Positions 1 through 6,648 of a DNA stretch of 11,770 nucleotides are shown piece by piece. The notes under the pieces were generated by a model. It saw only the letters and a program-made list of their open reading frames with translations, was not told the DNA's origin and ran no database searches. The stretch lies in contig NZ_QSSH01000043.1 of the NCBI RefSeq assembly GCF_003438495.1, forward strand, positions 1 to 11,770, given 5' to 3'. Source of the stretch: Collinsella sp. TF05-9AC. Lineage in GTDB: Bacteria > Actinomycetota > Coriobacteriia > Coriobacteriales > Coriobacteriaceae. The position numbers were made by a program, and so were the translations under genes. The first letter of the stretch is position 1. Every line of letters begins with the position of its first letter.

Positions 1-36
1 TTTATTCCGTTCTAAACGACGGGCTGATTGCGCGCA

Positions 37-142
37 GGAGGACCCCCAGGCGGGCCGGGGTGTAACCTCCGCGCGCAGTTTCGCAGCGAAGCGAGAATGT
101 TTGAGCACGGAAGTTACACCCCGGCCCGCCTGGGGGTCCTCC
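37..142. repeat. Long inverted repeat with 30-base perfect arms
   Basis: Bases 37-66 (starting GGAGGACCCCCAGG) are the exact reverse complement of bases 113-142. The pairing continues imperfectly inward (67-76 with 103-112, about 7 of 10 pairs), and the central loop carries a small TTCG/CGAA stem. The element starts 15 bases past the stop codon of the ABC exporter gene ending at 158, so it would be in that gene's 3' RNA. No T run follows it on the minus strand, so it is not a classical intrinsic terminator. It may be a MITE-like or other dispersed palindromic repeat, or a 3' stability hairpin. The structure is certain; the role is unknown. Confidence 0.85.
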
Positions 143-157
143 GTGAAACAAACCTAC

Positions 158-2077
158 CTACTCGAGCTCAAACGCTCCGGTATAGAGCTGATAGTAGTAG
201 CCGCGCTTGGCGATCAGCTCGTCGTGGTTGCCGCGCTCGATGATACGGCCATGATCCAGGCAGATGATCGCGTCGGAGTTGCGCACGGTGCTCAGGCGGT
301 GTGCGATGACAAACGTCGTGCGACCCTCCATGAGCTTGTCCATGCCCGCCTGCACGATTGCCTCGGTGCGGGAGTCGATGGAGCTCGTGGCCTCGTCCAG
401 AATCATCGCCGGCGGATCGGCGACGGCGGCGCGCGCGATCGAGATCAGCTGGCGCTGGCCCTGCGACAGCTGCGCGCCGTTGCCGGTGAGCATGGTGTCG
501 TAGCCGTCGGGCAGGCGGGTGATAAAGTCGTCCGCTCCCGCGAGCTTGGCCGCCTTGATGCACTCCTCGTCGGTGGCGTCCAGGTTGCCGTAGCGGATGT
601 TGTCCATGACGGTGCCGGTGAACAGGTTCACGTCCTGCAGCACCACGCCCAGCGAGCGACGCAGATCGGACTTGCGAATCTTGTTGACGTTGATGCCGTC
701 GTAGCGGATCTTGCCGTCGGCAATGTCGTAGAAGCGGTTGATGAGGTTGGTGATGGTCGTCTTACCGGCACCGGTGGCACCGACAAACGCGACCTTCTGG
801 CCCGGCTTGGCGTACACAGACACGCCGTGCAGCACCTCGTGGTCGGGCGTGTAGCCAAAGTCCACGTTATCCATGACCAGGTCACCACGCAGCGGCACGT
901 ACTCGATCTCGCCGGTCGCGCGGTGCGGGTGCTTCCAGGCCCACATGCCGGTGCGGTGGTCGGCCTCCTCGAGCTGCCAGGTGTCGGGATTCACCTGTGC
1001 GTTGACAAGCGTCACGTAGCCCTCGTCGGCCTCGGGCTCCTCGTCGAGTAGCTCAAAGATACGCTCGGCGCCGGCAAGGCCCATGACCACGGCGTTGATC
1101 TGCTGCGAGATCTGGCCGATCTGGCCGCAGAACTGCTTGGTCATGTTGAGGAACGGCACCACGACGGCGATGGAGAGCGCCATGCCCGAGAGGCTCAGGT
1201 TGGGCACACCCAGCGCCAGGAAGATGCCGCCGGTCAGCGCGACCAGCACGTAGAGCAAGTCGCCCAGGTTCCCGAGGATCGGCATGAGGATGTTGGCGTA
1301 CATGTTGGCCTTCTGCGAGACCTCGAAGAGCTTCTCGTTGCGCTCGTCAAAATCGGCCTCGGCGGCGGACTCGTGACAGAACGCCTTGACGACTTTCTGG
1401 CCGTTCATGACTTCCTCGATATGGCCCTCGACCACGCCGAGCTCGGTCTGCTGCGCGATAAAGAAGCGCGCGGAGTTGGAGCCGAGCAGCTTGGTCATAA
1501 AGGTCATAAAGGCGACGCCGGCAATGATGACCAGGCACATCCACGCGCTGTAGTACAGCATGATGAAGAACACGGTGACGATGACGATGATCGTCATGAG
1601 CAGGTTGGGCAGCGACTGGCTGATCATCTGACGCAGCGTGTCGATGTCGTTGGTGTAGTGGCTCATGATGTCGCCGCGCTGGTGCGTGTCGAAGTAGCGA
1701 ATCGGCAGGTCCTGCATGCGGTTGAACATCTTTTCGCGCAGCTTCTCGAGCGAGCCCTGCGTGATGACGGCCATGGCGCGGTTCCAGAAGAGCGAGGAGG
1801 CGACGCCCACGGCGTAGATGCAGCCGAGGGTGGTCACGAGCTTCAGAATCTTGGGCTGCGCGGCCGTCCAGTCGCCCGACTGCCACGATTCGCTAATGAC
1901 CTGCAGCGCGCTCTGGAGAAACGTCGCGCCGATGGAGTTGATGATGGCGCAGAGCACAACGCCGGCGACGACGAGGGGCAAAAGCACCGGGTAGAAGCCA
2001 AAGAGCATCTTGATCAGGCGCGTCATGGTGCCGCCCTTGCGGTTGCGCGCGCGCTCGGCGGTAGCGGCCTTACTCAT
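158..2077 (-). CDS. ABC exporter half-transporter, catalytically canonical subunit (TM288-like)
   Basis: A 639-residue half-transporter with an N-terminal membrane domain (about six helices between residues 24 and 312) and a C-terminal ATPase domain. Walker A is GATGAGKT (433-440), the Q-loop Gln is 481, and Walker B ends ILDE with catalytic Glu562. The switch His is 593. The signature is LSQGQ (537-541), not LSGGQ. Residues about 347-398 form a Trp- and charge-rich insert between the two domains; I recall similar inserts in Clostridia/Lactobacillales exporters. I chose the ATG at 2077 because AGGAAGGAGG lies just upstream; a longer frame to 2167 lies inside the neighbouring gene. It overlaps the partner gene by 8 bases (ATGAGTAA), which suggests coupled translation. 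It probably pairs with the 2070-3893 product as a heterodimeric drug, lipid or peptide exporter. The substrate cannot be read from sequence. Confidence 0.95.
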   Translation of the reverse strand: MSKAATAERARNRKGGTMTRLIKMLFGFYPVLLPLVVAGVVLCAIINSIGATFLQSALQVISESWQSGDWTAAQPKILKLVTTLGCIYAVGVASSLFWNRAMAVITQGSLEKLREKMFNRMQDLPIRYFDTHQRGDIMSHYTNDIDTLRQMISQSLPNLLMTIIVIVTVFFIMLYYSAWMCLVIIAGVAFMTFMTKLLGSNSARFFIAQQTELGVVEGHIEEVMNGQKVVKAFCHESAAEADFDERNEKLFEVSQKANMYANILMPILGNLGDLLYVLVALTGGIFLALGVPNLSLSGMALSIAVVVPFLNMTKQFCGQIGQISQQINAVVMGLAGAERIFELLDEEPEADEGYVTLVNAQVNPDTWQLEEADHRTGMWAWKHPHRATGEIEYVPLRGDLVMDNVDFGYTPDHEVLHGVSVYAKPGQKVAFVGATGAGKTTITNLINRFYDIADGKIRYDGINVNKIRKSDLRRSLGVVLQDVNLFTGTVMDNIRYGNLDATDEECIKAAKLAGADDFITRLPDGYDTMLTGNGAQLSQGQRQLISIARAAVADPPAMILDEATSSIDSRTEAIVQAGMDKLMEGRTTFVIAHRLSTVRNSDAIICLDHGRIIERGNHDELIAKRGYYYQLYTGAFELE

Positions 2078-3893
2078 GTGCCTCGCCTCCTTCCTGGGTC
2101 TGAGCTTGCGGTGCGGATGCCTCGGTGTCGGCTGCGGCGGTCTCGCCCGCGTCCTCGCCTTCGGCACTCATCTTATTTTGCGAGGTAAAGGTCTCGCGGT
2201 AGATCTCGCTCGTCTTGAGCAGCTCATCGTGGTTGCCGATGTCCTTGATGCGGCCGCCCTCCATGACGATGATGCGGTCGGCGTCCTGCACGGAGCTGAT
2301 GCGCTGGGCGATGATGAGCTTGGTCGTGTTGGGCAGGTAGCTCGCCAGGCCCTCGCGGATCTTGGCGTCGGTCTTGGTGTCGACGGCGCTCGTGGAGTCG
2401 TCCAGGATCAAGATCTTGGGGCGACGCAGCAGGGCACGCGCGATGCACAGGCGCTGCTTCTGGCCACCGGAAACGTTGGAGCCGCCCTGCTCGATCCAGG
2501 TGTCGTAGCCCTTGGGGAAGCCGTCGACGAACTCGTCGGCGCAGGCCAGATGTGCGGCCTCGCGGACTTCCTCGTCGGTGGCGTTCGGGTCGCCCCAGCG
2601 CAGGTTCTCGGCGATGGTGCCGCTAAACAGCACGTTTTTCTGCAGGACCATGGCTACCTGGTGGCGCAGCGCGTCCAGGTCGTAGTCGCGCACGTCTACG
2701 CCGCCGACGCGCACGGTGCCCTCGGTGACATCGTACAGGCGGGCGATCAGGTTCACGAGCGTCGACTTGGCCGAGCCGGTGCCACCGATAATGCCGATGG
2801 TCTCGCCGCTCTTAATATGCAGGTCGATATCGTCGAGCGCCTGGCGGCGGGCATGCTCGGAATACTTAAAGCTCACGTGATCGAAGTCGATGGAGCCGTC
2901 GGCAACCTCGTGCACGGGCTCGGTCGGGTTGGCGATCGTGGGCTCGGCGGCCAGCACCTCGGTAATGCGGTGCGCCGACTCGTCTGCCATGGTTACCATG
3001 ACAAAGATCATCGACAGCTGCATTAGGCTCATCAGAATCTGGAAGCCGTAGGTAAAGATGGAGGAGAGCTGGCCCACGTCGAACAGGGTGCCCTGGCTCG
3101 TGATGATGAGCTTGGAGCCCAGGTAGATGATGACGACGAACGCGCCGTTGACGCAGATGTTCATCATGGGGTTGTTAAAGGCAAGGAGCTTCTCGGCGCG
3201 GGTGAAGTCCATCTGGACGTCGCGCGCAGCGGTCGCGAACTTCTCCTTCTCAAAGTCTTCGCGCACATAGCTCTTGACCACGCGCATGCCGGTGACGTTT
3301 TCCTCGACGGATTCGTTGAGGGCGTCGTACTTGTGGAACACGCGGGCAAAGATCGGGCGCACCTTATAGATGATAAAGAACAGGCCAAAGCCCAGCAGCG
3401 GAATGATGACCAGGTAGACCATGGCGACGCTGCCGCCCATGGCGTATGCCATGGTAAAGGCAAAGACCAGCACCAGCGGCGAGCGCACGGCGATGCGGAT
3501 GAGCATCATAAAGGCCTGCTGCACGTTGTTGATGTCGGTGGTGAGGCGGGTGACGAGCGAGGAGCTCGAGAACTCGTCGATGTTGGCGAAGCTGAACGTC
3601 TGGATCTTGTAGAACAGGTCGTGACGCAGGTTCTTGGCAAAGCCGCAGCTGGCATGGCTGCAGGTGATGCCCGCGGCGGCGCCAAAGGCGAGTGACGTCA
3701 GCGCGATGAGTACGAGAAGGCCGGCGGTGGGCAGCATCTCGGTAACGGCGGTGCCGTCCTTGATGGCATCGATCATGTCGGCGGTGATAAACGGGATCAT
3801 CATCTGGCAGATTACCTCGCCAAGCACCAGCAGCGGCGTGGCGATCGTGACCTTCATGTAATCGCGGATGCTGCCCATAAGGGTTTTAATCAT
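2070..3893 (-). CDS. ABC exporter half-transporter, degenerate-site subunit (TM287-like)
   Basis: A 607-residue half-transporter: membrane domain to about residue 302, then an ATPase domain. Walker A is GGTGSAKS (370-377), with Ala where Gly is usual. The Q-loop Gln is 418 and the signature VSGGQ (474-478) is canonical. The catalytic Glu after Walker B is Asp499 (ILDDST), and the switch His is Gln530 (IIAQR). Known heterodimeric exporters such as TM287/288 and BmrCD carry such changes in one subunit, so this is the non-hydrolysing partner of the next gene. The C-terminal tail (about 572-607) is acidic, Ala/Gln-rich and probably disordered. The ATG at 3893 has GGGAGGA about 7 bases upstream and overlaps the MarR stop by 8 bases (ATGATTAA). 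The order regulator, degenerate subunit, canonical subunit suggests drug-responsive efflux; the substrate is unknown. Confidence 0.95.
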   Translation of the reverse strand: MIKTLMGSIRDYMKVTIATPLLVLGEVICQMMIPFITADMIDAIKDGTAVTEMLPTAGLLVLIALTSLAFGAAAGITCSHASCGFAKNLRHDLFYKIQTFSFANIDEFSSSSLVTRLTTDINNVQQAFMMLIRIAVRSPLVLVFAFTMAYAMGGSVAMVYLVIIPLLGFGLFFIIYKVRPIFARVFHKYDALNESVEENVTGMRVVKSYVREDFEKEKFATAARDVQMDFTRAEKLLAFNNPMMNICVNGAFVVIIYLGSKLIITSQGTLFDVGQLSSIFTYGFQILMSLMQLSMIFVMVTMADESAHRITEVLAAEPTIANPTEPVHEVADGSIDFDHVSFKYSEHARRQALDDIDLHIKSGETIGIIGGTGSAKSTLVNLIARLYDVTEGTVRVGGVDVRDYDLDALRHQVAMVLQKNVLFSGTIAENLRWGDPNATDEEVREAAHLACADEFVDGFPKGYDTWIEQGGSNVSGGQKQRLCIARALLRRPKILILDDSTSAVDTKTDAKIREGLASYLPNTTKLIIAQRISSVQDADRIIVMEGGRIKDIGNHDELLKTSEIYRETFTSQNKMSAEGEDAGETAAADTEASAPQAQTQEGGEAHE

Positions 3894-4392
3894 CCAGTTC
3901 CTCCCAGGTTACGCGGATTTTCTCGAGCATCTCGGCAAGCTGTTCACGCTCGTCGTGGTTGAGGGCACTAAAGGCCTGCTCTCTAAAGCGGATGCGGGCG
4001 GCTTGGTCGATGCGGGCCTTCTCCCAGCCGATCTCGGTCAGGCGAATGGTGAGCTGCCGGCGATCTTTTGGATTGCGGCTGCGCTCGATGATGCCGGCGC
4101 ACTCGAGCTTGGACAGGATTTCGGAAAGCGACCCCGGCTTGAGGTCGAAGTGCATGCCGAGTTCCTGCTGCGACATCTCGCCGTTTTCCTGCTTGGCAAG
4201 CAGGCAGACGATGGGCGCCTTGCCGGACACGCCGCCGCCGTGAAAGTGCATGTAGTGGCCGCAAAAGCCTAGGCCGCTCAGGATGCGCTTGGCGAGCTTG
4301 TCTTCGCCGTTAACTGCTTCGGGCACGTCTGCCGGCTGCGACGGGTCGCCGCCGGGCTCGTGCGGACGAAGGTTAAGGGGTTCATCGCACAT
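3886..4392 (-). CDS. MarR-family transcriptional regulator
   Basis: A 168-residue winged-helix protein. Residues 1-30 are a Pro/Glu-rich, probably disordered extension. The winged helix covers about 58-120: helices around 73-98 include the likely recognition helix (LKPGSLSEILSKLECAG). The wing has the family's Asp-Arg-Arg (D110, R111, R112), followed by the C-terminal dimerisation helices. A patch GFCGHYMHFHGGG (42-54) holds Cys44, His46, His49 and His51; it could sense a ligand, metal or oxidant, but that is inference. The ATG at 4392 has AAAGGAGAG upstream. It is first in a three-gene unit with two exporter genes and sits behind a promoter carrying an inverted repeat, so it probably represses its own operon. 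The inducer is unknown. Confidence 0.93.
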   Translation of the reverse strand: MCDEPLNLRPHEPGGDPSQPADVPEAVNGEDKLAKRILSGLGFCGHYMHFHGGGVSGKAPIVCLLAKQENGEMSQQELGMHFDLKPGSLSEILSKLECAGIIERSRNPKDRRQLTIRLTEIGWEKARIDQAARIRFREQAFSALNHDEREQLAEMLEKIRVTWEELDD

Positions 4393-4413
4393 GAATTCGT
4401 ATCTCTCCTTTCT

Positions 4414-4449
4414 TTAGTTAGGTAGTGGGATTGTTTTGTGCCTAACTAA
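4414..4449 (-). promoter_or_regulatory. Probable MarR operator (9-base inverted repeat)
   Basis: On the plus strand TTAGTTAGG (4414-4422) and CCTAACTAA (4441-4449) are perfect reverse complements separated by 18 bases, so their centres are 27 bases apart. The upstream half overlaps the last two bases of the predicted -10 box. The downstream half lies just before the Shine-Dalgarno (4403-4411). Binding there would block polymerase, as MarR proteins commonly do. Assignment to the adjacent regulator is inference from position. Confidence 0.65.
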
Positions 4450-4476
4450 TCTAGGAGTGCCCCGCGGGAATGTCAA
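4448..4476 (-). promoter_or_regulatory. Sigma70-type promoter of the marR-ABC operon
   Basis: Reading the minus strand, TTGACA (4476-4471) is a perfect -35 box. A 17-base spacer follows, then TAGATT (4453-4448), a 4-of-6 match to the -10 consensus. Transcription would start near 4441, leaving a leader of about 50 bases. The spacer contains CCCGCGGG. Confidence 0.7.
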
Positions 4477-4514
4477 GGTACCAAACTGATTGTTACGCGG
4501 TTTTCCAAACCTAT

Positions 4515-4545
4515 TGGTCCCGCCGTTCTAACGAACGGCGGACCA
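4515..4545. repeat. Short strong hairpin
   Basis: CCGCCGTT (4520-4527) pairs perfectly with AACGGCGG (4534-4541) around the loop CTAACG. TGGT/ACCA extends the stem past one unpaired C at 4519. No T run follows on either strand, so terminator function is not supported. It stands 11 bases from the larger palindrome at 4557 and may belong to the same element. Confidence 0.7.
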
Positions 4546-4556
4546 GCCGACGCTGC

Positions 4557-4655
4557 GCGGGCCGCATTTGGACAATCTGACGTTCAACTTCAAGGGCGCG
4601 ACCAGAAGGTCAGCGCCCTTTCGTTTCACGTCACCTTGTCTCAAATGCGACCCGC
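4557..4655. repeat. Nested near-palindrome of about 99 bases
   Basis: Matching arms from outside in: GCGGG/CCCGC (4557-4561, 4651-4655), CGCATTTG/CAAATGCG (4563-4570, 4642-4649), ACAA/TTGT (4572-4575, 4636-4639), TGACGT/ACGTCA (4578-4583, 4628-4633), AAGGGCGC/GCGCCCTT (4592-4599, 4613-4620) and GACC/GGTC (4600-4603, 4608-4611) around the loop AGAA. The arms are in register with only small bulges and one internal loop, so one strand could fold into a single long hairpin. The inner stem followed by TTTCGTTT also looks like a plus-strand terminator. It could be a MITE-like repeat, a terminator or a structured leader RNA; I cannot choose among these. Confidence 0.75.
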
Positions 4656-4691
4656 TCGCTGGCATTGCCAAAACATCGACGTTTACATGTT

Positions 4692-4732
4692 GGAATGATC
4701 CGTGGGGGACGGAGGAAAAGGGATCATTTTCC
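4692..4732. repeat. Hairpin repeat with AATGATCC arms
   Basis: AATGATCC (4694-4701) is the reverse complement of GGATCATT (4721-4728), and GG/CC (4692-4693, 4731-4732) extends the stem past two unpaired T. The loop is purine-rich (GTGGGGGACGGAGGAAAAG). I recall similar purine-loop elements in Collinsella intergenic regions but cannot verify copy number here. It lies about 120 bases before the kinase start. Confidence 0.6.
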
Positions 4733-4851
4733 GAAACCTTTCCGCAACAATGCGCTCTTCGCGGCCCTGGCGCCTGCTCGCAACGGTCCCTGCGCTACAC
4801 TTAGTCGCACTGTGGCGACTTTGCGCCGCTCCCGACCCAAGGGGGACACTC

Positions 4852-5676
4852 ATGAAGAACACTCAGCTGCTGCTGATCAACGATATGTGCGGCTACGGCA
4901 AGGTCGCGCTCTCTGCCATGCTGCCGGTGCTGTCGCACATGGGCTACCGTATCCATAATCTGCCGACGGCACTTGTGTCCGATACGCTCAACTACCCCAA
5001 GTTCTACATCCACGACACCACGGAGTACGTGCGTCAGAGTCTCGCCATCTGGGAAGAGCTCGGCTTTGAGTTCGACGCCATCTCCACTGGCTTTATCGTG
5101 ACCGAAGAAGAGACGCGCATCATCTCAGACTTTTGCCACCGCCGCGCGCAAAAGGGCACCAAGGTATTCGTCGACCCCATCATGGGCGACAACGGCAAAC
5201 TTTACGCCGGTGTGCCCGAGTCCACGATCGGTCTCATGAGGCATCTGCTCGAGTGCGCCGACTATGCGGTGCCCAACTATACCGAGGCGTGCCTGCTCAC
5301 CGACACGCCCATTGCCGAGCAAATCACGCCTGACGAGGCCCACGCCCTTGTGGACGCCATGCGCGCGCTGGGCGCCAAGTCGGTGGTCATTACGAGCGCT
5401 GTGGTCGACGGCACGAACGCCGTCATCGGTTACGACCACGTGGCGGGGGAGTACTTCACGATTCCCTTCGACCTGATCCCGGTCTATTTCCCGGGCACCG
5501 GTGACACGTTCTCGGCGGTGCTCGTCGGTCGCGTTATGGCTGGCTGGAGCCTGCAGCACGCAACGGCCGATGCCATGCGTGTGGTGGCCGAGCTTATCGA
5601 GCGCAACGCTGACCAGGAGGACAAGTCTGCCGGCCTGCCCATCGAGGCCTGCCTGGATGTGATCGACCATGAGTAG
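4852..5676 (+). CDS. pdxK: Pyridoxal/pyridoxamine/pyridoxine kinase, ribokinase superfamily
   Basis: A 274-residue cytoplasmic enzyme of the PdxK/PdxY group, which phosphorylates B6 vitamers at the 5' hydroxyl with ATP for pyridoxal-phosphate salvage. The N-terminal strand leads into NDMCGYGKVALSAMLP (10-25), the usual substrate loop of these kinases. Next come the family's THNLPTALVSDTLNYP-like stretch (here IHNLPTALVSDTLNYP), FVDPIMGDNGKLY, and VPNYTEACLLT. The C-terminal anion hole GTGD (215-218) supplies catalytic Asp218. Length is normal. The ATG at 4852 has AGGGGG about 7 bases upstream; further upstream codons fall in a repeat and have no such site. It overlaps the next gene by 8 bases (ATGAGTAG). 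The family call is firm; which vitamer is preferred, and so pdxK versus pdxY, is uncertain. Confidence 0.92.
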   Translation: MKNTQLLLINDMCGYGKVALSAMLPVLSHMGYRIHNLPTALVSDTLNYPKFYIHDTTEYVRQSLAIWEELGFEFDAISTGFIVTEEETRIISDFCHRRAQKGTKVFVDPIMGDNGKLYAGVPESTIGLMRHLLECADYAVPNYTEACLLTDTPIAEQITPDEAHALVDAMRALGAKSVVITSAVVDGTNAVIGYDHVAGEYFTIPFDLIPVYFPGTGDTFSAVLVGRVMAGWSLQHATADAMRVVAELIERNADQEDKSAGLPIEACLDVIDHE

Positions 5677-5998
5677 CGCCAGCGAAAGCGGCCCCGAGCC
5701 CGCGAGCGAGGGCAAGTCGCTCGGCGCGCCACGCGGCAAGCGCCCACGTATCCGCATTAGCTGCGTGGACCAGCTGGGTACGTGTCGCTGCCACCATGGG
5801 CACAAGCCGGGCGACGTCTTCGACTTCGACCGCGATCGCGGCAAGATGTGCTCCATGGCCTGCCACGTGGGCTTTCCCTATATCGACATCCTGCGCTACG
5901 GCGGCACCGTGCCTGGCAACAAGCCCGGCACGGCAAAGTTCTGCTGCCCCGAGGTCGATACGTTGAACGTCTGGCTCGCCGAGATCGTCGACGAGTAA
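5669..5998 (+). CDS. Small Cys-rich protein, TIGR04076-like
   Basis: A 109-residue protein with no signal peptide or membrane segment. Residues 1-26 are a polar Ser/Pro/Glu-rich extension. The core (27-109) has the order I know from the TIGR04076 family: a first strand with Cys, then PGDVFDF, then a Cys-containing helix start (KMCSMACHVGFPYIDILRYGG), and a late FCCPE segment. Seven Cys (32, 39, 41, 61, 65, 92, 93) and four His (42, 43, 45, 66) suggest metal or redox chemistry, though the family's function is not established. The start codon lies inside the kinase stop (ATGAGTAG), with only a weak GGATGTG as ribosome site, so translation probably depends on coupling to the kinase. The family assignment is by recalled pattern and is moderate. 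Confidence 0.75.
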   Translation: MSSASESGPEPASEGKSLGAPRGKRPRIRISCVDQLGTCRCHHGHKPGDVFDFDRDRGKMCSMACHVGFPYIDILRYGGTVPGNKPGTAKFCCPEVDTLNVWLAEIVDE

Positions 5999-6000
5999 TC

Positions 6001-6125
6001 GAGCGTGGATTTTCGCCCGCCAAGATAATGAGCGTGGATAATCTCCCGTTTAGAGCGTGGTTTTACGCTCAAAGTGGGAGAAAATCCACGCTCAATTTGT
6101 ATGCGGGAGATTATCCACGCTCATT
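6001..6125. repeat. GAGCGTGGAT-family palindromic repeat, interleaved arms
   Basis: Arm B (6027-6048, AATGAGCGTGG...) is the exact reverse complement of B' (6104-6125), 22 bases. Arm A (6001-6020, GAGCGTGGATTTTCGCCCGC) matches the reverse complement of A' (6074-6093) at 18 of 20 bases. The order is A, B, A', B', so the two long stems cross. A further GAGCGTGG at 6053-6060 can pair with 6086-6093 or with ACGCTC at 6065-6070. It fills the gap between two convergent genes and may end transcription from both sides. A related copy is at 11579-11644. I recall this family from Collinsella genomes. Confidence 0.85.
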
Positions 6126-6168
6126 TTATGCCGATGGCGTGGCTCACGCATCCGCGCCGCCCGGGCGC

Positions 6169-6615
6169 CTACAGTTGCTCGAGCATGGCCGTGCAGCCGG
6201 CGAGCACATCGCGGTAGGTGGCATCGAAGTTGCCGGTGTACCAGGGATCGGCGACGTCGCCGGGGCGATCGGTCCAATCCAGCAGCCGCGAAATCTTGCC
6301 GTCGGCATCGTCGCCGAAGATGCGACGCAGGCCGCGCGCGTTCTCGGCATCCATATAGACGATGTGGTCCCAGTCACCATACTCCGCGCGACGAACCTGG
6401 CGCGCGCGGTGCGCAACGACGGGAATCCCGACCTCGCGCAGCTTGGCGACGGTGCCATGATGCGGAGGGTTGCCAATCTCCTCGGTCGAGGTCGCGGCAG
6501 AATCAATGACGAACTCCGCCTCGCGCCCAGCACGGCGCACCAGCTCGGCAAACACCGACTCAGCCATCGTCGAGCGACAGATATTCCCGTGGCAAATAAA
6601 CAGTACGTGCTGCAT
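6169..6615 (-). CDS. Low-molecular-weight protein-tyrosine phosphatase
   Basis: A 148-residue cytoplasmic enzyme, the normal length for the family, that hydrolyses phosphotyrosine (some members act on phosphoarginine). The phosphate-binding loop CHGNICRS is at residues 8-15, with nucleophile Cys8 and Arg14. The general-acid loop is DPWYTG (123-128), with Asp123. In between are the usual AATSTEEIGNPPHH and VAHRARQV stretches that follow the P-loop domain in this family. The ATG at 6615 has AAAGGAAC upstream. The gene follows the ATPase gene after 33 bases and could be co-transcribed with it. No tyrosine kinase or capsule genes are nearby, so the target is not indicated by context. Confidence 0.95.
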   Translation of the reverse strand: MQHVLFICHGNICRSTMAESVFAELVRRAGREAEFVIDSAATSTEEIGNPPHHGTVAKLREVGIPVVAHRARQVRRAEYGDWDHIVYMDAENARGLRRIFGDDADGKISRLLDWTDRPGDVADPWYTGNFDATYRDVLAGCTAMLEQL

Positions 6616-6648
6616 ATGATGGTTCCTTTCTGGGCGGTCGCGCGGGGG

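Larger units (their letters stand above)
4393..4851. other. Gene-free divergent region between marR and pdxK-like genes
   Basis: The 459 bases between the divergent starts hold no convincing gene; the open frame running into the kinase from 4702 crosses a repeat and has no supported start. The marR half contains the operon promoter and operator (4414-4476). The other half holds three hairpin elements (4515-4545, 4557-4655, 4692-4732) and, 31 bases before the kinase start, a 6-base stem AGTCGC/GCGACT (4803-4820). I see no confident promoter for the kinase; TACACT near 4796 is a weak -10 candidate with no good -35. Confidence 0.6.

Noticed and set aside
37..142. Intrinsic terminator of the exporter operon
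   Set aside because: The hairpin is much longer than usual and no T run follows on the minus strand, so I list it as a repeat only.
101..1051. Long plus-strand open frame opposite the ABC exporter gene
   Set aside because: It is the antisense shadow of a high-GC gene with clear ATPase motifs, and has low-complexity composition and no family motif.
2010..3026. Plus-strand open frame of 338 codons
   Set aside because: It lies opposite the two ABC exporter genes and shows only Val/Gly/Ala/Asp-rich shadow composition.
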